This document shows, one piece after another, positions 36,583 to 44,171 of a stretch of DNA of 64,000 nucleotides (within the stretch, counting starts at the first letter, position 1; every line of letters begins with the position of its first letter). Source of the stretch: Bradyrhizobium sp. BR 10289 (lineage in GTDB: Bacteria > Pseudomonadota > Alphaproteobacteria > Rhizobiales > Xanthobacteraceae); assembly GCF_019455385.1 (NCBI RefSeq), contig NZ_JACOFR010000004.1, positions 124,001 through 188,000 on the forward strand, read 5' to 3'. A program made the position numbers and the translations under genes. The notes beneath the pieces are model-generated. The model worked only from the letters and a program-made list of their open reading frames with translations. It made no database searches and had not been told where the DNA came from.

Positions 36583-38133
36583 TCAGCCTCTCTTTATTGT
36601 ACGAACAGTACGAGAGGATTTTGCCGGCTCCGATGCTGTATCGCCGCGACCGCTGCCGATGCGGCCTGCGATTCTCGCAAGCAGCGGCGCGGCATCCTCG
36701 GTGCGCAGCCGCCCATAGCCGAACACCAGGCCCTGCCGCGTCGGCGCCTCCAGAAAATTTTGCGACAGTGGCTGCAGGTGGATGCCGGCCTGCTTCAGAA
36801 TTTCGGCGGCCTCGCGGTCGCTCATCCGCGCCTGCATCGCGTCGGTGAACAGCGCCACCAGATGCAGCCCGGTCACCGCGGAGGACACGGAGAGATCGTC
36901 AGGCATCAGCGCTGCGATCGCATCGATCAGCGCCTTGCGCCTGCTGGCATATATCCGCCGCATCCCGCGCAGATGCCGCAGCAAATGCCCTTCCCGCATG
37001 AACTCCGCCAAAGCGAGTTGCCCGATCCCCGACGTGTGCACATCGATCCGCGCGCGGCCTTTGGAAAAGCCCTCGATGAAACGCCGGTTGGCGACCATGT
37101 ATCCGAGCCGCAAATTCGGCATCATGATCTTCGAGAAGGTGCCGAAATAGATCACCCGCCCCTCGCGATCGAGCGAGCGCAGCGATGCGATCATGCTGTC
37201 CTGGTGCCTGAACTCCGAATTGTAATCGTCCTCGATCACCCAGACTTCGTTCTTGTTGGCCCAGTCGAGCAGCTCGAGACGCCGCTCCAGGTGCATGCTG
37301 ACGCCGAGCGGATATTGATGCGACGGCGTGACGACGACCAGCTTCGCACGCGGCGCGCGCCGGATACCTTCGGAGACGACGAGCCCTTTGTCGTCGACGG
37401 GAATCGGCACGAGCTTCGCGCCCGCGGCCGTGAGCGCCCAGCGCGCCTCGATGAAACCTGGCTCCTCGACCCAGACCTCGTCGCCGGGATCGAGGATCAT
37501 CCGGCTGCAGAAATCCAGCGCGCCCGAGGTGCCGGATGTGACCACGACCTCCTCCGGCGAGCAGACCAGCCCGCGAACCGAGCCGAGGAAATTTGCGATC
37601 TCGCTGCGCAGGCGCGGATGGCCTTCCGAGGCGAGATCGAGGCACTCCTGCTCTCTTGGGTTCTGCCAGCTCTGGCGCAGCAGGCGCGACCATTCCTTGA
37701 ACGGAAACGTCGAGATGTCGGGCGCGCCCGGTGCGAATACCGACGGCCAATTGGTCTCGTAATCGAGGCCAAGCAGCGACTGCCAGCGCTTCGACATGTG
37801 GGCAGGCGCGGCCGCAGGCGGTGCAGCCGAGGGCGGCTCCGCATGCGGCACGACGACGGAGGCGACCATGACGCTGCCGCGCGGCGTCGATTGCAGATAG
37901 CCCTCGGCGTAGAGCAGATCCCACGCGGTCAGCACCACCGTGCGCGAGCAGCCCAATTGCCGCGCGATCTCACGCGAGCCAAGGAATTGCGTACCGGCCG
38001 GAAAGAGCCCGCGCAGAATGCCGACCCGGATGTGCGCGGCGATCTGCAAATGCAGCGGCACGGCCGAAGTCCGGTCGATATGCATCCCCGCAAGGGAGAC
38101 GCGCTGGTGCGGTTGACGGCTCTTGTCCATCAT
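36583..38133 (-). CDS. MocR/GabR-type transcriptional regulator (winged helix plus aminotransferase domain)
   Basis: 516 aa. An N-terminal GntR winged helix (PLHLQIAAHIRVGILRGLFPAGTQFLGSREIARQLGCSRTVVLTAW, residues about 26-72) is joined by an Ala/Pro-rich linker near 95-112 to a class I aminotransferase domain. That domain has PLP features: SGTSGALDF, EDDYNSEFRH and FGTFSKIMMPNLRLGY with the Schiff-base Lys. MocR proteins sense amino acids or PLP adducts and usually activate nearby genes. Its position between hyuA and the amidohydrolase operon suggests one or both as targets. Start 38133 or the next codon. Confidence 0.92.
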   Translation of the reverse strand: MMDKSRQPHQRVSLAGMHIDRTSAVPLHLQIAAHIRVGILRGLFPAGTQFLGSREIARQLGCSRTVVLTAWDLLYAEGYLQSTPRGSVMVASVVVPHAEPPSAAPPAAAPAHMSKRWQSLLGLDYETNWPSVFAPGAPDISTFPFKEWSRLLRQSWQNPREQECLDLASEGHPRLRSEIANFLGSVRGLVCSPEEVVVTSGTSGALDFCSRMILDPGDEVWVEEPGFIEARWALTAAGAKLVPIPVDDKGLVVSEGIRRAPRAKLVVVTPSHQYPLGVSMHLERRLELLDWANKNEVWVIEDDYNSEFRHQDSMIASLRSLDREGRVIYFGTFSKIMMPNLRLGYMVANRRFIEGFSKGRARIDVHTSGIGQLALAEFMREGHLLRHLRGMRRIYASRRKALIDAIAALMPDDLSVSSAVTGLHLVALFTDAMQARMSDREAAEILKQAGIHLQPLSQNFLEAPTRQGLVFGYGRLRTEDAAPLLARIAGRIGSGRGDTASEPAKSSRTVRTIKRG

Positions 38134-38178
38134 AGAGAGGCGGGTGCTGGAGCGGCGGCGATGGCCGCCGACCTCGCC

Positions 38179-39468
38179 TCAGGATGGGCCAATCGCGGAT
38201 TCGGGTCCAGCCTCAGCTGGCTCGATAGCAGGCGCAAAGGCGAGCCCGCGCAGCACCTGCGCCAGCACTGACGCTCCGGCGGCAACATGAGCAGCTTCCG
38301 CCCATTCGTGCTCGACATGGCTCACGCCGTCGTGGCACGGGATGAAGATCATGGCGGCGGGGCAAACCTTGGCGAGATGACGGGCATCGTGTCCGGCCGC
38401 GGAGAGGATATCCATCGCGGAATGCCCCTGCTCTCGCGCGGCCTCCGCGATACTCGTCCGCAGGCGCGGATCGAAGGCGTTCGACGGCGCATCGACGAGT
38501 GGCGTCACCGTCACCGTGCAAGGCGAGGCGTTGTCATCGCAAAGAACTTTGATCCGCGCGCCGGCCGCATCGAGCACGGCATTGTCAGGATGGCGCAGGT
38601 CGATGCTGAAGCTGACGCGCGATGGCACCACCGACGGTGCGTTCGGCACCACCGTCACCCGGCCGATGGTGAACTTGATGTCGGCATCGATGGTGCCGAT
38701 CTCGGCATGAAGCGCGCTCGCCACCTTGGCAAAGGCCGCGAGCGCATCCCGCCGCTCCGACTGCGCCAGCGTGCCGGCATGGCCCTCGCCGCCCTCGACG
38801 ACGACCTGAAACGTCTTCTTGCCCTGAATACCGGTGACGACCCCGATGGTACGGCCCGCCGCCTCCAGCAGTGGCCCCTGCTCGATGTGCAGTTCGAGAT
38901 AGGCTCCGACCGCAAAGCCGAGCGGTTTATGCGATACGTCCGGAAAAGCCTGGTGAAGGCGATCGAGCGCCTCGCCGACGGTGATACCGTCGGCATCGCG
39001 CGCGGCGCGGATCGCATCCAGGTCGCGCTCGCCCGTAAAAGCCTCCGAGCCCATCATGCCCGGCGCGAAGCGCGAGCCTTCTTCGTTCATCCAGGCGACG
39101 ACGATGACGTCGCGCGCCGCCGTCTCGCCCTGCTCGGCGAGTGACACGACCGCTTCAAGCGCCGCCATCACGCCGGCGGCGCCGTCGAACTTGCCGCCGG
39201 TGGGCTGGCTGTCGATATGACTGCCGAGAAGAAGCGGCGGCGCTAATCGATCGCGGCCGGCCAGCGTCAGGAACAGATTTCCCGCCGGATCCGTCGACGG
39301 CGTCAAGCCTGCTTCGACCGCCCAGCCGATCACGCGGCTCCAGGCGGCGATCTCGCCATCGCTCAGTGCCTGACGGTTGACCCCGCCGGCCGGCGTCGCG
39401 CCGATCTCGGCGAGCGACATCAGGCGGGCCCAGAGCCGGTCGGCGTTGATCAGAGGCTGGCTCGTCAT
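38179..39468 (-). CDS. M20-family Zn amidohydrolase (N-carbamoyl-L-amino acid hydrolase / allantoate amidohydrolase type)
   Basis: 429 aa. Metal and catalytic residues are visible: His84 (GSHIDSQPTGGKFDG), Asp95, Glu129/Glu130 (MNEEGSRFAPGMMGS) and a later HIEQGPLLE. This pattern defines the L-carbamoylase, beta-ureidopropionase and allantoate amidohydrolase group. It hydrolyses the ureido group of an N-carbamoyl compound to the amino acid, CO2 and ammonia. With the D-carbamoylase at 28565 the island can in principle handle both stereoisomers. It is last in an operon whose start is at 42298. Confidence 0.9.
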   Translation of the reverse strand: MTSQPLINADRLWARLMSLAEIGATPAGGVNRQALSDGEIAAWSRVIGWAVEAGLTPSTDPAGNLFLTLAGRDRLAPPLLLGSHIDSQPTGGKFDGAAGVMAALEAVVSLAEQGETAARDVIVVAWMNEEGSRFAPGMMGSEAFTGERDLDAIRAARDADGITVGEALDRLHQAFPDVSHKPLGFAVGAYLELHIEQGPLLEAAGRTIGVVTGIQGKKTFQVVVEGGEGHAGTLAQSERRDALAAFAKVASALHAEIGTIDADIKFTIGRVTVVPNAPSVVPSRVSFSIDLRHPDNAVLDAAGARIKVLCDDNASPCTVTVTPLVDAPSNAFDPRLRTSIAEAAREQGHSAMDILSAAGHDARHLAKVCPAAMIFIPCHDGVSHVEHEWAEAAHVAAGASVLAQVLRGLAFAPAIEPAEAGPESAIGPS

Positions 39469-39471
39469 CGA

Positions 39472-40353
39472 TTATGTCGTGCGCATGATCTGGCCCGGCA
39501 GCGCGCGGGGATCGCGCGGCAGCCAGCGTCCGGCCTCGACCTGCGCGATGAACTCGGCGAGCAGCGCGTTGAACGCCGCCGGCTCTTCCAGATTGAGCGT
39601 GTGGCCGGTCTTGGGAAAAACCGAGAGGCCGCAGGCCGGAATGGTCTTCTTCAGGAAGATGCCGGGCTGGAGGCAGTGATCGTCCTCGTCGCCGACGACG
39701 ACCAGCGTCGGCACCATCATCTTTTTCAAACCGTCTTCGAGATCGTAGAAGGACGGTCGCCGCGCCTGGACGCCGCGCATGGTGTTAGCGGCGCCGCGAT
39801 CGGAATGGGTGGCGAGGCGATCGGCGAATTCCTGCCAGCCGCGCGGATCCTTGTTCTGGAACTGCACCCTGCTCGCCCCGAGCGCGTAGATCTTCGCGAA
39901 TTCCTTCGCCCCCTGCGTCTCGAAATTATCAGCGACTTCCAGCGAGACGCCGCGAAAATACTCCTCGAACTCCTTCTCGCAGCCATAACCGGCGCCGGCG
40001 ACCGTCAGCGACAACGCGCGCTCCGGCGTGCGCAGGCCAAAATGCACCGTGCAGAAGCCGCCCATCGAGAGGCCGACGACGTGCGCCTTGTCGATTCCGA
40101 GCGCGTCGAGAACTGCGACGGCATCATCAGCGGCGATCGCCTGTGAATAGGCCTCCATGCTCTCAGGCACCTCCGACGGCGGATAGCCGCGCGCGGCGTA
40201 GCTGATGCAGCGGTGACGCCGGCTGAAATAGCGCAGCTGCGGCTCCCAGCTCTCGTGATTGCCGCCGAATTCGTGGATGAAGAGGATCGGCGTGCCCTCG
40301 CCGGCCTCCTCCACATGAAGCTTCACGCCGTCCTTGGCTGTGATCATCGTCAT
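39472..40353 (-). CDS. Alpha/beta-fold hydrolase
   Basis: 293 aa. HEFGG forms the oxyanion region, Ser96 lies in the nucleophile elbow GLSMGG, and the late His is in PKTGHTLNLEEP. Resemblance is to 3-oxoadipate enol-lactonase-type esterases, but the substrate is unknown. Three ATGs precede the conserved part (40362, 40359, 40353). The AGGGG SD at 40363-40367 is best spaced, nine bases, from the ATG at 40353, which I use. It is part of the SDR/aminotransferase/amidohydrolase operon. Confidence 0.88.
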   Translation of the reverse strand: MTMITAKDGVKLHVEEAGEGTPILFIHEFGGNHESWEPQLRYFSRRHRCISYAARGYPPSEVPESMEAYSQAIAADDAVAVLDALGIDKAHVVGLSMGGFCTVHFGLRTPERALSLTVAGAGYGCEKEFEEYFRGVSLEVADNFETQGAKEFAKIYALGASRVQFQNKDPRGWQEFADRLATHSDRGAANTMRGVQARRPSFYDLEDGLKKMMVPTLVVVGDEDDHCLQPGIFLKKTIPACGLSVFPKTGHTLNLEEPAAFNALLAEFIAQVEAGRWLPRDPRALPGQIMRTT

Positions 40354-40365
40354 CGGCATCATCCC

Positions 40366-41511
40366 CTAGAATTGCGGCGGCAGATCGTTGAGCGTGCGCG
40401 CCTGCGCGACCATGTCCGGCAGCAGCGTGCAGAGCTTTTCGACCCAGGCCCGCGGCACCGAGGTGCTGATCTTCACAAAACGGTCGCCGAAGCGCTGGGT
40501 GTGATAGGTCCCCTGGCGGATCATGATGCCCTGGCGGCGATAGCATTCGACCAGCGCCTCGGGGCGGACGCCGGCCGCGATGGTCTCGAGCACCAGGAAG
40601 TTGCCGTGCGAGGGCATGATCGGCAGCGCGAGGCCTTCGATGCCGGCCGCCGCCTCCTGGATCATCGCCTTGTTGGCGCGGTCGGTGCTGCGCACCTTCT
40701 TCATCCATTCGGCCTTGACCGCCAATCCCGCCTGCGCCGCGCGCTGGGCGATGACGCTGGCGCCGAGCACGCTGGTTGAGGTCTGCGCCAGTTCCTCGAA
40801 CAGATCGGGAGCCGCGACCAGCGCGCCGATGCGCAAGCCCGCGAGCCCGAGCCATTTCGAAAAGCTGGTCGAGACCACCGTGCCTTGCGGCGCCACATGA
40901 AGCGCCGGCGTGTGGCCATCGGCGAAATCGCGATAGGTGCAGTCATGCACCAGCAGCGCGCCGCAATTACGGGCGATCGCCGCGAAGCTCTCGATCTCCT
41001 CGCGCGTATAGCAGATGCCGAGAGGATTGTTCGGATCGACGAGATAGATGATCGCAGTGCGCTCATCGACATTCGCCCTCAAGGCCTCTGGCGTCAGGCG
41101 ATAGTTGCAGGCGGGATTGTAGATCGGAATCTCGATCACCTCGGCGCCCTGCTGGCGCGCGAACAGGCACGGCCATTTCCAGGTCGGATCGGTCGTGACC
41201 AGCGTGGTACCGGGCTTGCAGCGCGCGCGGCAGATCATGGCGAGCGCGTTGACGCCGCCCTCGGTCACCAGCGCTTCCGCGCCTGGCACGCCGAGATCGG
41301 CGACGATCGCCGCGCGCAGCGCCTCGAAGCCCAGCGGCGGCGCATAGGCATTGAACTCGCCGGCCTCGATCGATCGAAGCATCGCCTCGCGCACGGCGGG
41401 GTGGCTCTCGATATGGTTGGTGTTCTGGCCGAGCCAGTAGAGCCCCGGCGTCGCCGAGAGTTCGTCGAAATAGCGGTTGCGGACTAGGGCCGCCGATTGC
41501 GCTCCGGACAT
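40366..41511 (-). CDS. Class I/II PLP-dependent aminotransferase
   Basis: 381 aa fold-type I aminotransferase. YLVDPNNPLG is the NPxG region, Asp190 contacts the PLP pyridine nitrogen, and Lys219 in STSFSKWLGLAGLRIG is the Schiff base. Terminal Arg in the DRFVKISTSVP block binds the substrate carboxylate. It probably converts the amino acid released by the adjacent amidohydrolase to its keto acid. It lies seven bases after the SDR gene, in the operon behind the sigma-54 promoter at 42337. Confidence 0.9.
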   Translation of the reverse strand: MSGAQSAALVRNRYFDELSATPGLYWLGQNTNHIESHPAVREAMLRSIEAGEFNAYAPPLGFEALRAAIVADLGVPGAEALVTEGGVNALAMICRARCKPGTTLVTTDPTWKWPCLFARQQGAEVIEIPIYNPACNYRLTPEALRANVDERTAIIYLVDPNNPLGICYTREEIESFAAIARNCGALLVHDCTYRDFADGHTPALHVAPQGTVVSTSFSKWLGLAGLRIGALVAAPDLFEELAQTSTSVLGASVIAQRAAQAGLAVKAEWMKKVRSTDRANKAMIQEAAAGIEGLALPIMPSHGNFLVLETIAAGVRPEALVECYRRQGIMIRQGTYHTQRFGDRFVKISTSVPRAWVEKLCTLLPDMVAQARTLNDLPPQF

Positions 41512-41518
41512 CGGCGCC

Positions 41519-42298
41519 TCAGATCACCGAGCCGCGCGCGGCAATGCCGCCGTCGATCGTCACCACCGTGCCGGTGATGTAGCCGGACCGCGGTGAGGAC
41601 AGGAAGGCGACGAGATCGGCGACCTCTTCCGACGTCGCCGGGCGCTTGCCCGGATATTTGTCGAACAGCTCCTCCCAGCGGCTTTCATCGCCGAGCATGT
41701 CGATCGCCTTGCGCTTCATGATCTTGAGCATGCGGTCGGTGGCGACCGGCCCCGGATTGACCGCGACGACGCGCACGCCGTGATCGAGGCTGCGGCCGCC
41801 GAGCGACTTGGTGAAGGACATCAGCGCCGCATTGCCGGTCGAGCCGGCGATGTAGCTCGCGTCCCAGTTCTCACCGGAATTGCCGATGATGTTGAGGATG
41901 ACGCCGTCCTTGCCCTTCATGCGCGGATAATAGAGACGCGACAGCGTGATGTAGCCGAACACCTTGAGATCGAAGCCGCGCCGCCAGGCGGCGTCGTCGA
42001 GGATCTCCAGCGAGCCCGCCGGGATATCGCCGGCATTGTTGATGAGGATGTCGATATCGCCGACCTCGGCCGCGAGCTTCTCCATCGCAGCCGTGCTCGA
42101 CAGGTCGAGCGCATGGATGGTGATCTTCACGCCATGGCGGGCTTCGAGCGCCTTCTTGGCTTCGAGCATCGCCTCGCCATTGCGGGCGGCAAGGTGCAAA
42201 TGGCAGCCCTCCGCGGCGAACAGCTCGGCCACCGCCAGTCCAATTCCTTTCGACGCGCCGGTGATCAGGGCGGTCTTGTTCGTCAGCTTCAGGTCCAC
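41519..42298 (-). CDS. SDR-family protein with the catalytic Lys replaced
   Basis: 259 aa. The cofactor motif TGASKGIG (residues 13-20) and NNAG (87-90) are intact. The active-site Tyr149 is followed by IAGS, so Ser153 stands where YxxxK has Lys. This YIAGSTGNAAL variant seems to characterise a subfamily, so it may use a different proton relay or be a binding protein. The start is GTG at 42298 with a GGAGA SD seven bases upstream. It is the first gene of the operon and is preceded by overlapping sigma-54 and candidate GntR sites. Confidence 0.87.
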   Translation of the reverse strand: MDLKLTNKTALITGASKGIGLAVAELFAAEGCHLHLAARNGEAMLEAKKALEARHGVKITIHALDLSSTAAMEKLAAEVGDIDILINNAGDIPAGSLEILDDAAWRRGFDLKVFGYITLSRLYYPRMKGKDGVILNIIGNSGENWDASYIAGSTGNAALMSFTKSLGGRSLDHGVRVVAVNPGPVATDRMLKIMKRKAIDMLGDESRWEELFDKYPGKRPATSEEVADLVAFLSSPRSGYITGTVVTIDGGIAARGSVI

Positions 42299-42319
42299 GC
42301 GGGGTCTCCAGGATGCCAG

Positions 42320-42338
42320 CTAGATATACAAGGTCTAG
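42320..42338. promoter_or_regulatory. Candidate GntR operator (CTAGA-N9-TCTAG, with TATACAAGG)
   Basis: Five-base inverted arms enclose TATACAAGG, a 9-mer repeated exactly at 43291-43299 in front of the divergent ABC operon. The reverse strand reads CCTTGTATA, similar to TTGTATAC-type half-sites bound by FadR/VanR-like GntR proteins. It overlaps the start site predicted for the sigma-54 promoter at 42337, as a repressor site would. Confidence 0.5.
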
Positions 42339-42353
42339 CAATTTGCATACCAA
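42337..42353 (-). promoter_or_regulatory. Sigma-54 (RpoN) -24/-12 promoter for the SDR/aminotransferase/amidohydrolase operon
   Basis: The minus strand reads TTGGTATGCAAATTGCT: invariant GG and GC ten bases apart, perfect TTGCT, a -24 element with T for C at two places. Start site near 42326, 28 bases before the GTG. It lies in the 68-base gap after the GntR gene. Confidence 0.65.
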
Positions 42354-42366
42354 GAGATCGCGGAGG

Positions 42367-43083
42367 TCATTCGAAGGCGGCGAGGAAGTCCAGCAAATTG
42401 TCGCCGAGCAGGTTGACGTGGTCGCGCATGGCGCTGTGCGCCCGCTCGGGATCGTGAGCCAGGATCGCCTGCATGATTGCCTCGTGCTCCCGGACCGTGT
42501 CCGCGATCCGGTTCGGCATCCGCGTCACCCGGCGGCGATAGGCCGCCACCTGATTGCGCAGCCTGCGAGTCTGGTCGGCGAGGAAAGTGTTGCGCGAGGC
42601 TTCATAGATCGCCTCGTGGAATTCCTGGTTGATGTCGTAGAAGACGTCGATCTCGCCGGTTTCGCCTGCAGCCACAAGCCGCTGGTGAATCTCGCCAATT
42701 TCGGAACCCCAGGCCGGGGACACGCGCCTTGCGGCAAGCCGCGCGCAGAGCCCTTCCAGCTCCGCCATGACCTGGAACATCTCGATCAGCGCCTGCGCCT
42801 TGATGCTGCGGACGGTAGCGCCCTGCCGGCCACGCAGCTCGACCAGGTTGTTGGCGGCCATCAGGCGGAAGGCCTCCCGCACCGGCGTGCGCGAGACGCC
42901 AAAACGCTGGGCGATCTCCTGCTCGTCGAGCCGGCTGCCAGGCTCCAGATGGCCGGCAGCGATCGCTCCTTCGAGCTTCTGGCGCAGGCTCTCGGCGAGC
43001 GTCATGCCGGGGCTCAGGTCGAGGGTCTCGTGCCCATTTTTGACGCGCTTGCCTCCCCCATGTGCACCAATATCCGCCATCAT
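42367..43083 (-). CDS. GntR-family transcriptional regulator, FadR/FCD subfamily
   Basis: 238 aa. A winged helix (GHLEPGSRLDEQEIAQRFGVSRTPVREAFRLM, residues about 43-74) is followed by an FCD domain with the probable metal-binding Asp/His set (DINQEFHEAI, REHEAIM, AMRDHV). It likely represses until a small organic acid or amino acid binds. It lies between the operon at 42298 (same strand) and the divergent importer at 43302, and matching TATACAAGG motifs sit in front of both. Start 43083 or 43080; GGAGA SD just upstream. Confidence 0.92.
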   Translation of the reverse strand: MMADIGAHGGGKRVKNGHETLDLSPGMTLAESLRQKLEGAIAAGHLEPGSRLDEQEIAQRFGVSRTPVREAFRLMAANNLVELRGRQGATVRSIKAQALIEMFQVMAELEGLCARLAARRVSPAWGSEIGEIHQRLVAAGETGEIDVFYDINQEFHEAIYEASRNTFLADQTRRLRNQVAAYRRRVTRMPNRIADTVREHEAIMQAILAHDPERAHSAMRDHVNLLGDNLLDFLAAFE

Positions 43084-43103
43084 GTTTCTCCGATGCCAAT
43101 ATA

Positions 43104-43115
43104 AGTATACATACT
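43104..43115. promoter_or_regulatory. Candidate autoregulatory operator (AGTAT-AC-ATACT)
   Basis: Five-base perfect inverted arms with a two-base centre lie 21 bases upstream of the GntR start codon. The GTATAC core resembles FadR-type operators and the half-sites at 42325 and 43291. Position suits autorepression. Confidence 0.45.
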
Positions 43116-43152
43116 GGCGCTCATATACCCGCGAAATGACCTATTCTCCGCT

Positions 43153-43170
43153 GGAGAGGCGCGTCTCTCC
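43153..43170. promoter_or_regulatory. Inverted repeat GGAGAG-N6-CTCTCC upstream of the sigma-54 promoter
   Basis: Perfect six-base arms lie about 56-73 bases upstream of the promoter at 43226. This is a suitable distance for an enhancer-binding protein site, though the sequence does not match NtrC or NifA consensus. Function is inferred from place and symmetry only. Confidence 0.35.
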
Positions 43171-43225
43171 GGACTGTTCGCTGTCGATCTCGCAAGTCTT
43201 ATGCCTGATTTGTCCGGGAATCGCA

Positions 43226-43242
43226 CTGGCACACGAGTTGCT
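43226..43242 (+). promoter_or_regulatory. Sigma-54 (RpoN) -24/-12 promoter for the NMT1-type importer operon
   Basis: CTGGCACACGAGTTGCT is the closest match in the window to YTGGCACGRNNNTTGCW: the full TGGCAC and TTGCT with exact GG-N10-GC spacing. Predicted start near 43253, about 48 bases before the ATG at 43302. Confidence 0.8.
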
Positions 43243-43290
43243 AAGAGATTTCGACGCGGCTCGCTTTCGTATGCGAATGGCCGCCGCCAT

Positions 43291-43299
43291 TATACAAGG
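43291..43299. promoter_or_regulatory. Candidate GntR half-site TATACAAGG in the importer leader
   Basis: The 9-mer is identical to that at 42325-42333 in front of the operon on the other side of the GntR gene. It lies just before the start codon at 43302, downstream of the sigma-54 start site, where bound repressor could block transcription. Confidence 0.4.
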
Positions 43300-43301
43300 A
43301 C

Positions 43302-44171
43302 ATGCTGGTGCAGGCCGCCCGCCTCCCCGATCCCGGACCGACCATCGAAGCCCCACAGGCTCCGGCTAAGCCCGAGCCGCTGCTCGAGCTGCGTGCGATC
43401 AACAAGACTTTTGGCGCCGTTGCGGCACTGTCCGGACTTCAGGCGAGCGTCGCCCCCGGCGAGTTCGTCACCGTCGTCGGACCCAGCGGCTGCGGCAAGA
43501 GCACGCTCTTCAACATCGTCGCCGGCCTCGAAGAGCCCGACGCCGGCGGTATCCTGCGCTTCGAGGGCAACAGCTGCCATGCGAGCGACCTGCTCGGCCG
43601 CGTCTCCTTCATGCCGCAGCGCGATTTGCTGTTTCCCTGGCGCAACGTCGTCGACAACGCCATCCTCGCGCTCGAGGTCGAAGGCATGAACCGCGACGAG
43701 GCGCGCGCCAAGGCGCTGAAGATGCTGCCCGAGTTCGGGCTTGCCGGCTTCGAGAAGCAATATCCCAATCAATTGTCCGGCGGCATGCGCCAGCGCGTGG
43801 CCCTGATGCGCACCTTCCTGTTCGAGCGCGACCTGATGCTGCTCGACGAGCCGTTCGGCGCGCTCGACGCGCTGACGCGGGCGATGATGCAGCGCTGGCT
43901 GCTCGACGTCTGGCAGAAATACCGCCGCACCATTCTCTTCATCACCCACGACGTCGATGAAGCCATCTTCCTCGGCGACCGCGTGCTGGTGATGACAGCG
44001 CGTCCCGGCTCGGTGAAGCTGGAGCAGGTCGTCGACCTGCCGCGCCCACGCAAGCCCGAGATCGTCACCTCTCCCGAATTCGTGCGTCTCAAGCGCACGT
44101 TGCTCGATGCGATCGAGGAGGAAAGCATGAAGTCGTTCCAATCCGCCATCGCGCAGGAGACGTCGCAATGA
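43302..44171 (+). CDS. ABC transporter ATPase, nitrate/sulfonate/taurine (SsuB/TauB) type
   Basis: 289 aa. Walker A GPSGCGKS near residues 60-67, signature [15 protein letters not shown], Walker B LMLLDEPFGALD and the switch His in FITHDVDEA. The N-terminal 20 residues are Pro-rich and not conserved. It powers the importer formed by the two permeases at 45960-47530 with the NMT1-type receptor. First gene of a six-gene operon behind a sigma-54 promoter; it overlaps the next gene as ATGA. Confidence 0.94.
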   Translation: MLVQAARLPDPGPTIEAPQAPAKPEPLLELRAINKTFGAVAALSGLQASVAPGEFVTVVGPSGCGKSTLFNIVAGLEEPDAGGILRFEGNSCHASDLLGRVSFMPQRDLLFPWRNVVDNAILALEVEGMNRDEARAKALKMLPEFGLAGFEKQYPNQLSGGMRQRVALMRTFLFERDLMLLDEPFGALDALTRAMMQRWLLDVWQKYRRTILFITHDVDEAIFLGDRVLVMTARPGSVKLEQVVDLPRPRKPEIVTSPEFVRLKRTLLDAIEEESMKSFQSAIAQETSQ

